Below are positions 7,668 through 16,492 of a DNA stretch of 64,000 nucleotides, piece after piece. A program made the position numbers and the translations under genes. The stretch covers positions 1 to 64,000 of the forward strand of contig JADKJZ010000005.1 in assembly GCA_016720805.1 (NCBI GenBank), read 5' to 3'. This stretch comes from Gemmatimonadota bacterium. Its GTDB lineage: Bacteria; Gemmatimonadota; Gemmatimonadetes; Gemmatimonadales; GWC2-71-9. Below the pieces are notes generated by a model that saw only the letters and a program-made list of their open reading frames with translations, was not told the origin of the DNA and did not search any database. How positions within the stretch are numbered: the stretch's first letter is position 1; every line of letters begins with the position of its first letter.

Positions 7668-10600
7668 TTATTGACCAAAGAGCTTTGGAGAAAGGACGGT
7701 ATCCAGGAAGCACATACCTTCCAGGATGATTATTGGCGCCTCAAAATCGAATTTGCTTTGGTCTTCGCCGCCGCCCTGCGCTCTTAGAGTCTCGAGTGCC
7801 TTCCGCGCCAGTCGATAGTCGGGAATGTTATCAATGTATGCCTTTAGCCTCATTCCACGAAGATCCTGATCAAGTGTTGGCATATTCACCCCGAAGTATT
7901 CTCGCGTGAACTGCCGGAAGATCTGTGCGAAGTCGCCAAATCTCTTAAATTCCTGCGGCGTGGCGAACTGATTGCCGAAGTGTTGGAGGAAGCGTCCCTC
8001 TACGGGGGCCAACTCCTCAATTGGGGCGCCATTGTACGTGTATCCCTCCTCACCGATCAGCTCCGCGATGGGTTCCGGAGTCGTCTTGATTACGCGGGAG
8101 GCCGCCAAACCGAAGGACACCTCTGCCTTCACATGCTTAGCGCTGGTTGGCCTGATTTGTAGACCAATCTTGTGTTGCCGCGCCTGAGGTCCGTAGCCGG
8201 AGAAAAAGCATGCTTCGAAGTAGTCAAGTGCGGCTGCCTCGTTCACTGCGGGCAGCCAGTCAAACATTCTACCACCCTTTCCGAAGCAGCCAATCATGAC
8301 GTCGGTAAACGTACCGAAGTAGTCTCCCGGGTTTTCCTCCTGCGTTTGGCGGATGCGGGATGCCAACTGGCCCGCATAAAACATTATCAAGCCCGTCATG
8401 AAGGCGTTGAGCGTGAATAGTTCAGGGCAATCAGCCGCAATGCTTCGATAAAAGTCAGCGAGTTGCCCTTCGGCATTCAATCTGTCTACGATCTGATTGT
8501 AGTAGTAGCTGGCGGTGTTCCCGTTCAGCCGATCGGGTGGCACAGTGATTCCGTGGATGCTTAAAGTTCTCTTTCGACAGAAGGACCTCAATACATCCTG
8601 AAACTTTGGAGACTTTCGGGTTGCGTCAGCAAGCCTGCCTGCAGCAAGCCTGATCGATCCTTCCTTGATGAGAGTCTCGCTGAAATCATCCGGACGATCA
8701 GATGTCCTATCCTTCTTCTGAGCAATGCAGAGAATGTCCGTCGTCGAGCCACCTACATCGAACCCAATAATGAGACCTCGCTGATCTGCCTGAAAGCCGA
8801 CGTCGAGGGCATGCTTGCAGACTGAAGCGGCTTCCGTCTGTGCCTGAAGCTCAAGCGGACTTCTTGATCGCGCCCCAAGTGTCGCTACTTTGGCGTTCCC
8901 ATATTCTCTTTCTGTCGCTTCGAGTGGGTTGAGGGTGCCAACCGCTAGCCACAACTGCTGATAGTGCGTCCGCGTGGGACTGCTCATGGCAGATGGATAT
9001 GCCCAGACCAGCGACTCGGGATACCTCTCAAGCTCTAGGAGTTCGGCATAGGTGCACAGCCACAACACCTTGAGGAGTCCTTCCTTGTAAGCGTTCTCCT
9101 TCTTGTCATGACTCCACTTCATATTGAACTTGATGTAGCTCGGCTGGTTTGTGAATTGCACGGTGTATGTAGAATCCGTAGCTTCCACGACTGGAATGTT
9201 GCGCTCGAAGACCGGGAAGCCTCCCTTGATTGCGGCAGCAAGTGCGATACTGGGATCAACGTCTACACCGGGCACACGACATTCATCGTGGGTCATGATC
9301 ATTGACTTGATCAAATTGCTTGCTGTTTCTTCGTTTTGGAAGAAGAACACTTCACTTGGTGTCGCAGAAACTTTTGTGTTGTTCGCAACATCTGACCCCA
9401 GCAGACCAAGACGCCTATTCTTGAATTCGACCAACTTGGGGTCTTGTCCTGCCTCAGCATAGCTGATGCAAATGTTGTTGCTCCCGAAATCGAAGCCCAC
9501 ACGGACCCCTGTCAAATTGCGGGAACGATTGCGCAGGTCCTTGAGGGTATTTCGATCGCCAGAAGTCAGACTACGGAAGACAACGTACCCTGAACACTTG
9601 TTCTTAAACTGCAACTCCACGCCCTTGAATGGTTCTGCACTCTCGTAGATTTCATACTTCAGGTCGGTCGTGCCGACCTTGTTGATATCGTACTCGACGA
9701 CGATTGCGGCCTGATCCTCTTCCGCCACCTTCTTGCCGTTCACGGCGATTTTCCGAAAGCGGTAAGCTCCAGGCTGCTCGTCCACCAGGAGATTGAACCC
9801 GACCTTGTCAGCTCGAAGAGGGTAGGCCTTGAGCTCAGGTCCGTTGTGGGGTAGTTCGGAGTACAGGTAGTACTGCTTCCAGATCTTGGATACGAAATTC
9901 GGCCAGCACAGAATTCGCTGGCCTTCAATTCGTACTGGCTCCTTGAAGCTCTTTGTGAATGAAGTTGCGTTCCCGTTGACATCGACTTGCAGCGTCACCT
10001 GGAGCGACTTTGATGCCATGTCAAAGATGCCCGACATATAGGACCTGATGTCACCACCACTCTGGAGCAGCCCGCCGAGATTGTCTTGGAAGATTGCCAA
10101 GCCCTTCTCCGACAGCGGAATCGAGAAGTACTTGTCACCCTTGTCGGATGGTACCTTGAGGAGGTGGACTCCGGCGGATGCGGCTTCTGCGTCATCGTTG
10201 AAGATGATCTCTGCGACAGTACTTGTATCCGGGTTCAAGAGAAGTTCGGCCAATTCAACTTCAACGGGGCTGACACCATCGCTCAGTTGCAGTGTTGACT
10301 GATCGCCGGAAATTCTCCCTCCCCACCCATACAGTGTGGTCTGGAAGTTGAAGAGTCGATCAAAAGGCGCCGAGAACTTCTTCAAATTTGGGGCGATCGC
10401 CTTCTTGTCGAAGTCGAAGCCCTTTCTTGTGGCATATGCCTCGATGTCAGTCATCCACCGCGTGAGGAAGACCTCAACCCTACTGACCGATGGCTTCCGC
10501 TTCGTAAAGTGAGACTTATAGTCGTCCATCGACCGAACAATGTGAGCAACATAGGCGTAGAGCTTCTCTACCTCTTCGTGCGTGAGATTCGCCCGCAAGG

Positions 10601-11231
10601 GATCCGTGAACTTCTTCGTGATTTGGCTGTAGAAGCCCTTCTTTGTGTTGATGTCGTAACTGGGGGCGGTGAATAGGAGCGCCTCGGGCGCCGTACCCCC
10701 GATCACAAGCCCGTTGTAGCGGATGATGTAGAGAAAGGGCTTCGCCCTCTTGGTAGTGTCCGTTTGTTCGTGCTGATCACACCACAGCTCCGCATCATCA
10801 AAGAGCATGTTCCCGAAGGCGCCCTTGGGTTCATACATATTGGTCGTCTCGCCCTTGTCCCGACCATCCGAATACTCAAGGCGTACCTTTTCGACCGTTA
10901 TGGGTTGATTGTCGAGGGCGAGGCATGCCACTAGCCCTTTCCATTCGTCCTGAAGTGTTTTGTAGAAGGCCAGCAGTCCACGCAGATCTTCACCGGCCTG
11001 GGCGACGTAACTGATGGCATACTTGAACATGGCCGGGCGTGCAAAGGGAGTTGGAATGCCCGAAATCAGCCTGTTCAACTCTTCACTGCTTTCAATGTTT
11101 ACGTCTGGTGTGACAATCCCGGAAATGAACATGTCAGGAGCCTGGAGCTTATTCCAAGCATACTCCGACCCAGCGGCTTGCCCATGGCTCGTGGTAATGA
11201 CGAGCGGCTTCAGGTGTTTGGTTCCAGACAT
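7668..11231 (-). CDS. Large actin/Hsp70-like ATPase with novel N-terminal half
   Basis: About 1187 residues. A clear actin/Hsp70 ATPase core occupies the second half: phosphate-1 GVRVGFDFGSNNICISY near residue 580, phosphate-2 GLIIGFDVGGSTTDILC near 820, and an adenosine-type motif MIGCFGKGGRMFDWL near 975. All three are well preserved, so ATP binding is expected. The first 570 residues and the last 200 match nothing I recognise; they contain no obvious membrane helix and look globular. The gene overlaps the stop of the tubulin-like gene if the in-frame TTG at 11246 is used. I prefer the ATG at 11231, though ribosome-site evidence is weak for both. Pairing of an actin-fold and a tubulin-fold ATPase/GTPase in adjacent coupled genes is unusual and suggests a joint filament or membrane-remodelling machine. 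Confidence 0.85.
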   Translation of the reverse strand: MSGTKHLKPLVITTSHGQAAGSEYAWNKLQAPDMFISGIVTPDVNIESSEELNRLISGIPTPFARPAMFKYAISYVAQAGEDLRGLLAFYKTLQDEWKGLVACLALDNQPITVEKVRLEYSDGRDKGETTNMYEPKGAFGNMLFDDAELWCDQHEQTDTTKRAKPFLYIIRYNGLVIGGTAPEALLFTAPSYDINTKKGFYSQITKKFTDPLRANLTHEEVEKLYAYVAHIVRSMDDYKSHFTKRKPSVSRVEVFLTRWMTDIEAYATRKGFDFDKKAIAPNLKKFSAPFDRLFNFQTTLYGWGGRISGDQSTLQLSDGVSPVEVELAELLLNPDTSTVAEIIFNDDAEAASAGVHLLKVPSDKGDKYFSIPLSEKGLAIFQDNLGGLLQSGGDIRSYMSGIFDMASKSLQVTLQVDVNGNATSFTKSFKEPVRIEGQRILCWPNFVSKIWKQYYLYSELPHNGPELKAYPLRADKVGFNLLVDEQPGAYRFRKIAVNGKKVAEEDQAAIVVEYDINKVGTTDLKYEIYESAEPFKGVELQFKNKCSGYVVFRSLTSGDRNTLKDLRNRSRNLTGVRVGFDFGSNNICISYAEAGQDPKLVEFKNRRLGLLGSDVANNTKVSATPSEVFFFQNEETASNLIKSMIMTHDECRVPGVDVDPSIALAAAIKGGFPVFERNIPVVEATDSTYTVQFTNQPSYIKFNMKWSHDKKENAYKEGLLKVLWLCTYAELLELERYPESLVWAYPSAMSSPTRTHYQQLWLAVGTLNPLEATEREYGNAKVATLGARSRSPLELQAQTEAASVCKHALDVGFQADQRGLIIGFDVGGSTTDILCIAQKKDRTSDRPDDFSETLIKEGSIRLAAGRLADATRKSPKFQDVLRSFCRKRTLSIHGITVPPDRLNGNTASYYYNQIVDRLNAEGQLADFYRSIAADCPELFTLNAFMTGLIMFYAGQLASRIRQTQEENPGDYFGTFTDVMIGCFGKGGRMFDWLPAVNEAAALDYFEACFFSGYGPQARQHKIGLQIRPTSAKHVKAEVSFGLAASRVIKTTPEPIAELIGEEGYTYNGAPIEELAPVEGRFLQHFGNQFATPQEFKRFGDFAQIFRQFTREYFGVNMPTLDQDLRGMRLKAYIDNIPDYRLARKALETLRAQGGGEDQSKFDFEAPIIILEGMCFLDTVLSPKLFGQ

Positions 11232-11242
11232 AGTGATTTCGC

Positions 11243-12868
11243 TCAATTGTGGAGAATGTTGAACAGCTTCGTCAACGTGTTATACGCGTGGCCCAGAAAC
11301 CGCTCATTGAGACGCTCCACTTTCTGCCTCTCAGCAGAGGGCCGAACTGATTGGTCGTCTTGGATCACCTTGCGGAATTCGTCGTAGGGATCACCGGAGC
11401 CAAGGCCGAACTTTCCTTTCCTCGCGAACTGGTGCGCTTCATCGGAAAAAATCTTGCCAAAATGGAAGTCTCGGAGTTGCTTCGCGTTTCCGCTTAGAGC
11501 GTCCGTGTGAAAGAGGAATGGCCCATTGACACTCTGGCGCACCTGAAAGAGCCAACCAGGGACCACACTCGACGCGGTGAAACTGAAAGCGAATGACTTG
11601 AGGTACTCGTCAAGATCCTTGGCGTCATCGAGAGGAAGGTTGATGTAATCAGGAATTCCAAACGTCTTGAATTTCTTGATGAGATTGTCCGTACCATTCT
11701 GTCCCTCCCCGGCCCTTTCTCGATTGATTACGATATGGGCCAACGCCAGGAGAGCACCGGCACGATTCATGAAGTCCTTTGCATGCTCGTTTCCGACAAA
11801 ATCTTGAAAGTCGAACAGAAACGCGTCGTTCTGCCAATCAGCGGAACGGTACACGATGTCGTGTTGTTCCTGGCTTCCGACGCGGTTGAAGAAGTCATGA
11901 GCCGCCGCGGCACACAACAGTTCCGTGATGTGGGCGGGGTTTTTCTGCTCGTCGCCGCCCGTGACCGTGCGGCTTGAGGTGTCACCCATGGAAAAATTCG
12001 TTTGATGCGGCCAGCCAACGTGGTACATCAGTTGGTAGGTCTTCTTAACTGTTTCATCGTCGTCATAGAACATCAAGGCCGCTTGACTGTTCCTGGAGAA
12101 GTTGTTGGAGTCAGCAATAATCTTCTGTTCCTTACGCTGAGCTGCGTCAGGAACATTGAAGTTGAAGTACTCGGTGAGCAGGCTGCAACCAAATCGCGCA
12201 TCGGGATGGATCCGCGCATTCTTATCACGAATGCGCAGGGCATCATCGAGTGCGCGGGGTAGCACCGGAATGGAGGAGGCCCCTGTTCCGCCAAAAATGG
12301 AACCGAAGATGAAGACCCTCGCACGCTCCTCGGCTTGATAGATTTTGTTGATGAAGTCGAGAAGGGACTGATCTGCTTTCCCCGCATGGCCGTCCCGCAC
12401 CTTTCTGGCCGCATCAACAATACAGTGATACATGAGATGCGAACCAAGATGGGTCTGAGCGCGGTATCCATGGTTGAGCTTGAACTGCTGGACATCCTTG
12501 TCAAAAAAGAGATCCGATAGTGCCTGATTGTCTCGCCGAGTCTCTTCGCTGCCACTATTCAGGCCGCTGATCAACTCGTAGGTGAGACGCTCACCGGCAT
12601 ATTCGGGGGCGAACTTATGGAGATTGAGCTTAGCTGAAAAGAACGAATTAGCCGTGGGCTTGCCCTGGTCCATTCCCTTGATGCGAATGTAGCGCTCGAT
12701 CAGTTGTTCACTCCGCCCCTTATTCCCATTGTTCGTATCGGTATCAATAGAGAGAATATCGATTTCACGATTATCGAACATGCCCATCGCGCACAAATGC
12801 GTAAACGCCTCGAGGCAACGCATTCCCGTTCCACCGATTCCGATCACAAAGTACTTGTCTGCAGCCAT
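11243..12868 (-). CDS. FtsZ/tubulin-superfamily GTPase-like protein
   Basis: A 541-residue protein of the divergent bacterial tubulin-like group (Pfam Tubulin_2 type). The N-terminal strand and T1 loop read FVIGIGGTGMRCLEAF (residues 7-22). IDTDTN at 41-46 corresponds to the T2/T3 region. The diagnostic glycine-rich T4 loop reads FGSIFGGTGASSIP at 188-201, the counterpart of GGGTGSG in FtsZ. No hydrophobic segment is obvious, so it should be cytosolic. Such proteins have been proposed, as I recall, to act in membrane remodelling and not in septation. Its ATG lies 27 bp after a small membrane-protein gene and its stop touches the start of the large actin-like ATPase, giving a strict tubulin-then-actin gene order. 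GTP binding is expected from the intact T1 and T4 loops; polymerisation is unknown. Confidence 0.88.
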   Translation of the reverse strand: MAADKYFVIGIGGTGMRCLEAFTHLCAMGMFDNREIDILSIDTDTNNGNKGRSEQLIERYIRIKGMDQGKPTANSFFSAKLNLHKFAPEYAGERLTYELISGLNSGSEETRRDNQALSDLFFDKDVQQFKLNHGYRAQTHLGSHLMYHCIVDAARKVRDGHAGKADQSLLDFINKIYQAEERARVFIFGSIFGGTGASSIPVLPRALDDALRIRDKNARIHPDARFGCSLLTEYFNFNVPDAAQRKEQKIIADSNNFSRNSQAALMFYDDDETVKKTYQLMYHVGWPHQTNFSMGDTSSRTVTGGDEQKNPAHITELLCAAAAHDFFNRVGSQEQHDIVYRSADWQNDAFLFDFQDFVGNEHAKDFMNRAGALLALAHIVINRERAGEGQNGTDNLIKKFKTFGIPDYINLPLDDAKDLDEYLKSFAFSFTASSVVPGWLFQVRQSVNGPFLFHTDALSGNAKQLRDFHFGKIFSDEAHQFARKGKFGLGSGDPYDEFRKVIQDDQSVRPSAERQKVERLNERFLGHAYNTLTKLFNILHN

Positions 12869-12895
12869 AGGTAGTGTCGCCAGTGTGATATGTGG

Positions 12896-13309
12896 CTAAC
12901 GTCCTGCGGAGAACCAATTGGCAAGCTTTCCCGTTGAGAACACCTTCGTGAGCACGAACCCCACTACTAGATAGGTCAATAGTGCGATCGCGCATCCGGT
13001 AGCGTTGATGGTCATAAACTTGGCCTGCAAGTTCGTGGATACTCCCGATGCCACTGCGAATGCGTTGTAGCCAAAGAACGTCGCAAGCATGGCAAAGAGG
13101 AGTAGCCAGTAGGAGAGCCGGCGCTTCCCTGGATCCTTGGGCCGTGAGCCTCCTTCGAACTTTATCGAGTGCGCAATCACGACCGCGAGCAGCAGGAATA
13201 GCCCCCCAGTAACAGCCCCTGCGATGTACGTGCGCATTGCAAGCGCGTCCAGATCCCTAGGGGTCTTTACTATGACTTGAGGGAGAATCACGAGCAAGGA
13301 GCTGAGCAT
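12896..13309 (-). CDS. Small multi-pass membrane protein of the Ter/cytoskeletal operon
   Basis: A 137-residue protein with about four hydrophobic segments: an N-terminal one (LSSLLVILPQVIV), TYIAGAVTGGLFLLLAVVIAHS near 27-48, YWLLLFAMLATFFGYNAFAV near 67-86 and a final one around ATGCAIALLTYLVVGFVLTKV. A basic loop (RPKDPGKRRL) between helices suggests a cytosolic side. No family is recognised. Gaps of 30 bp upstream and 27 bp downstream place it between the lipoprotein and tubulin genes, so it may anchor the tubulin-like protein to the membrane. Confidence 0.75.
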   Translation of the reverse strand: MLSSLLVILPQVIVKTPRDLDALAMRTYIAGAVTGGLFLLLAVVIAHSIKFEGGSRPKDPGKRRLSYWLLLFAMLATFFGYNAFAVASGVSTNLQAKFMTINATGCAIALLTYLVVGFVLTKVFSTGKLANWFSAGR

Positions 13310-13339
13310 TGTGCCAACCGGGTTTGAGGTAGCTGTGGC

Positions 13340-14788
13340 CTATCGCGCAATCTTCACGTAGAACGTGTACAGCACTTTACCCTTGATGCTAGCAGTAACG
13401 TCTCGTAGTGCTAGACCTACACTGGACCCTAACGAAGGGATCTTGTACCCGCCGCCGTAGCTGAGGGAGAGGACCTCTTCCTGGTCTGAGGAACTCACTA
13501 GCGTCGCGGCCGCGACCACAATGTCGATCTGAAACACGGCCGTTCGGGCGTTGCCGGAATAGTCTGGCTTTAACTTGATTCCGACTTCCTTTGTTTCACT
13601 ATTGTAGACAAAATCGAACATGCTGTCCGTCGGCTCTCCGCGACTGAACGTTGCGACGATTGGCTTGTTCGCCACGGTGTCCTTTTTCCCTGTCTCGACA
13701 TCCGTCGTGACCTCGGGCGGGGCTTGAGTCGCCGCGTCAAATAGTTGCTCAAGCGGGCCGGAAATGTCGTAGACCTTCATTCCAAAGGTGACGTCCTTTA
13801 AAAAGGATACCTTCGAATCCACCCGGACTTTGCTGATAATACGCTTATCCGTTTGACTTGCGTCCTGGTTGAATGCGAGCAAATCCTCGGCATTAAAGTC
13901 GTAGTACTCAAAGGCACGCTTCGACGGGCTCGGAGCAAACTCCTGCGGTACGACGTTTTCATTGGCATTGCCCCCGGTTGCTGCTGTGTTATGCGAGACG
14001 GTGAATGCACCAGGGTTGTACGCGAAGTGCTTGGTCACGCCCGCGGTTTGATTCCGGTACTGTTCCTCTAGAAATGGAACCACTGACGACGTGAACGCTG
14101 TGTCAGATTCAAGGATGCCGCGCGGAGTGAAGACAAGTGTATAGATCCAATTCGGGTATGTCTTGGCGCGATTCTTGTCGAACCAATAGTCTGGTTTTGC
14201 GTACTGGGTCGCGAAGATATCAAGCTGGTTGCCAGCGGTTAGCCACTCCTTGAAGTTGTTCTGACCCCAGGCCGATGCATCAATTGGGTGCGGGGCGGGG
14301 GAGCCGGGCAGGGATTGCTTGAGTGTTATGTCCTCAACACGCTCGAAGTCGGTCACAAAGAGCGACACGCGGTCCCGGTGAGACACGATTCTGTCGAGCG
14401 CTACCTTCAATCGTGATCCTGCATCAACGTAGTTCTTCAGATCCATGAAATTTGCAGCCGGTGACGCGATATCAATCGGCGCTGGCTCCGCAACCGCACC
14501 TACGCGGAAATATGTAACGTTGCGACCACCCAAGAAATTCTTGAGTCTGTCATTGATGTCGGCGGTTGCCCGCATCCCTTCGCCCATCCCTGCGGAGTAA
14601 TCCAGAAAGGCGTCAATCGTTCTTGTGGTCACCGACGGCGTTTCCGGAAAGGCCATCGCATGGTACCGCGTGAGGAGTTCGGCGTCGACGACCATCTCCG
14701 GTGGCGGGCAGCCAACAAGAAGAGCGGGTGCGCAGAGCACCGCTCCCAACCTGAAAATTCTGCCACCTAGCAATGCAGCAAACTTCAT
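13340..14788 (-). CDS. Lipoprotein with degenerate vWA-like domain
   Basis: A 482-residue exported lipoprotein. The first 27 residues form a signal peptide ending in the lipobox LLVGC, followed by PPPEMV. A vWA-like segment begins near residue 60 (TIDAFLDYSAGMGEGMR), where the usual metal-site DxSxS is altered to DYSAG. Further on, VSLFVTDFERVED resembles the core strand of the same fold. The C-terminal 200 residues look like beta-rich extracytoplasmic domains. It is encoded 30 bp before the small membrane protein and so sits at the head of the coupled gene run. It would be the periplasmic or outer-membrane part of the system, opposite the cytosolic filaments. No named family fits. Confidence 0.75.
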   Translation of the reverse strand: MKFAALLGGRIFRLGAVLCAPALLVGCPPPEMVVDAELLTRYHAMAFPETPSVTTRTIDAFLDYSAGMGEGMRATADINDRLKNFLGGRNVTYFRVGAVAEPAPIDIASPAANFMDLKNYVDAGSRLKVALDRIVSHRDRVSLFVTDFERVEDITLKQSLPGSPAPHPIDASAWGQNNFKEWLTAGNQLDIFATQYAKPDYWFDKNRAKTYPNWIYTLVFTPRGILESDTAFTSSVVPFLEEQYRNQTAGVTKHFAYNPGAFTVSHNTAATGGNANENVVPQEFAPSPSKRAFEYYDFNAEDLLAFNQDASQTDKRIISKVRVDSKVSFLKDVTFGMKVYDISGPLEQLFDAATQAPPEVTTDVETGKKDTVANKPIVATFSRGEPTDSMFDFVYNSETKEVGIKLKPDYSGNARTAVFQIDIVVAAATLVSSSDQEEVLSLSYGGGYKIPSLGSSVGLALRDVTASIKGKVLYTFYVKIAR

Positions 14789-14952
14789 GATTGTCGCCCC
14801 ATATCAAGATGGCGAAGTTTGGGACGTGGCGGGACGGCCGCCCATCCCGTAAGACCTGGCCCCACTACTGGCCAATGCAAGTACAGTGTGGCAACGACAT
14901 CTATCGCCGCACCAGCGAGTTCATCCATCGCGGCGCTCAATGCGCTACATGA

Positions 14953-15342
14953 CTAGTTCTGGGCGGCGATGAAGGCTGTCAAGCGGGGTGGCATACCCGT
15001 GGCCCTCTTGGCGAGCATCTCCAAGAGTTGCTTCTCTACCGCGTCGACCTTGCCATCCCCTTCAAGGCGGAGAATTAGCCAGTCCGCTTCACCCTCATCA
15101 ACTACGCCAGGAGTGCGATCGTCGTCCAGGAGGAAGGAGCAGATCGCCTCAGAAAAGAGCACACCCCAACTTGGGTCATTGTCCGCGCCCGAGCACTTGT
15201 TGTTCAATTCGAAGAGGAGGTCCGCTTCTGCTGCATCGATACGCCCGTCTGCATACAAGGCGCCGCGAAGGACCGCGACTTCACCTGCATCGATCTTCCC
15301 GTCCAGCAAGATGGCCTTGGAGAGTGCATTTAGATCAGTCAT
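14953..15342 (-). CDS. TerB-like acidic helical protein
   Basis: A 129-residue acidic protein with four related stretches: DGKIDAGEVAVLR, DGRIDAAEADLLF, GVVDEGEADWLIL and DGKVDAVEKQLLE. Each has the D-G-x-[IV]-D-x-x-E loop-helix pattern of TerB/tellurite-resistance domains and EF-hand-like calcium loops. It is probably cytosolic and may bind divalent metal through these acidic loops. The ATG at 15342 follows GGGAG by eight bases, which I prefer to an ATG six codons upstream. It lies 164 bp before the lipoprotein gene on the same strand, so it is either the first gene of the operon or a separately transcribed partner. Confidence 0.75.
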   Translation of the reverse strand: MTDLNALSKAILLDGKIDAGEVAVLRGALYADGRIDAAEADLLFELNNKCSGADNDPSWGVLFSEAICSFLLDDDRTPGVVDEGEADWLILRLEGDGKVDAVEKQLLEMLAKRATGMPPRLTAFIAAQN

Positions 15343-15540
15343 CACATTGCTCCCAATCATGGTAAAAAGTGCGCGGCACTCGAATCGTGCCCTTGAAGAA
15401 CCCAATCGAACTTGGCTGGTCGGCTCATGCTCGTTCCCTTGCAACTCACCGCATCCCCTGCTGACTGATTATTAAGATGCCCCCCGGGAGTGCCCGTCCA
15501 TAACTCCGAAGGCCAGTCGGATCGAGTAGTGATGCATAGC

Positions 15541-15801
15541 CTATAGCATCAATATCCTCACGACCATCAGGATCCAGCCCACCGCGATAATGACCGAAGC
15601 GAGCTTTCGCGCCACCTGCACCAGCACAAGAAAGATGGTCAACACCGCGAGGTAGCCAAGCGGATCGATCAGGTCGGCCGGTATGGTGATCCCCGGCAAC
15701 AGCTTTTCAAGTAGCCACCCCAGCAGCGCCCCGATGTAATGGGCAGCCGACGAGGCGAACGTCAGAAGTTGGGCTAGGATCTCACGGGCCGAGGCAGTCA
15801 C
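15541..15801 (-). CDS. Small membrane protein, two helices
   Basis: An 86-residue protein starting with GTG. Two hydrophobic helices, about residues 18-36 (SAAHYIGALLGWLLEKLLP) and 45-85 (a long LGYLAVLTIFLVLVQVA... segment), are separated by a short polar turn. No family is recognised. It is encoded about 200 bp upstream of the TerB-like gene on the same strand, and I cannot say whether it belongs to that operon. A 7-bp inverted repeat (CACTCTC/GAGAGTG, 15834-15852) lies in the gap upstream. Confidence 0.5.
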   Translation of the reverse strand: MTASAREILAQLLTFASSAAHYIGALLGWLLEKLLPGITIPADLIDPLGYLAVLTIFLVLVQVARKLASVIIAVGWILMVVRILML

Positions 15802-15867
15802 GGCCGGTTTGCATGATCGTGTGACGCTGTACGCACTCTCACCATGAGAGTGGCGGCGCCCACGGAG

Positions 15868-16251
15868 TCACGGCCAAGGCGCGGGCTCGACCGTAGCATC
15901 CCAGATCATCGGGCCCACACGGATCAGGTCGCCAAATCCGGCCGCGCGGACTGTCCCTCGGACCACCACGGTGGTGTTCCTCGCGGGTGGGGCATTGCTG
16001 GCCACTACCCAAATCGCATCCTGCCCACGACCCAACCGGAATCCACTAAAGCCGAGTAACTCGATCGGAATTACCTCTCCCACTTCGCCGCGCAGGCGAA
16101 TTACTTGACCTGCAAACTGATCTGGTGCCGTCATCACCTGATCGATTCCGGTCTCGCCGCGTCGGTTCGCAAACGCCAAGCCGCCGACCACGGCAGCTGC
16201 CAGGACCACGAGGACGCCGACGATTGAGAAGGTGCGACCAGGGTGAGACAC
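15868..16251 (-). CDS. Membrane-anchored small beta domain (OB-fold-like)
   Basis: About 127 residues from a GTG at 16251, with GAGG about nine bases upstream. One N-terminal membrane anchor (FSIVGVLVVLAAAVVGGLAFA) is followed by a compact beta-rich domain with GQVIRLRGEVGEVI, DAIWVVASN and TTVVVRGTVRAAG. This strand pattern resembles the bacterial OB-fold/tOB domains found in CcmE-like and other periplasmic proteins. Function is unknown. It lies downstream of the Ig-repeat lipoprotein with a 240-bp gap in which I see nothing else. Its start could also lie further upstream in the same frame, but that extension looks non-coding. Confidence 0.5.
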   Translation of the reverse strand: MSHPGRTFSIVGVLVVLAAAVVGGLAFANRRGETGIDQVMTAPDQFAGQVIRLRGEVGEVIPIELLGFSGFRLGRGQDAIWVVASNAPPARNTTVVVRGTVRAAGFGDLIRVGPMIWDATVEPAPWP

Positions 16252-16492
16252 GAAATGAACCTCGACCGCCCAGGAGCTGTGGTGCGATGGGCGCGCAAAT
16301 TCGGAATGATCTCGGTGATACTGGCGACGCTGGGGGGACGGCCACCCTGATCCTCCGGGTGCCCGCTTGGCGCCGCCTATCCTAGGATACTGCCGGGTCC
16401 CGCTTCCCGAAAGGGGTGGCGGACGTGGCGTCCCATGCACCCCGGAAGCGATCCTCGTCGAGGGGCGCGACGAGGCAGCGTGGAGAGACGAC

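Noticed and set aside
15834..15852. CACTCTC/GAGAGTG inverted repeat as an operator
   Set aside because: Seven-base arms are short, no promoter is clear nearby and no regulator is encoded close by.
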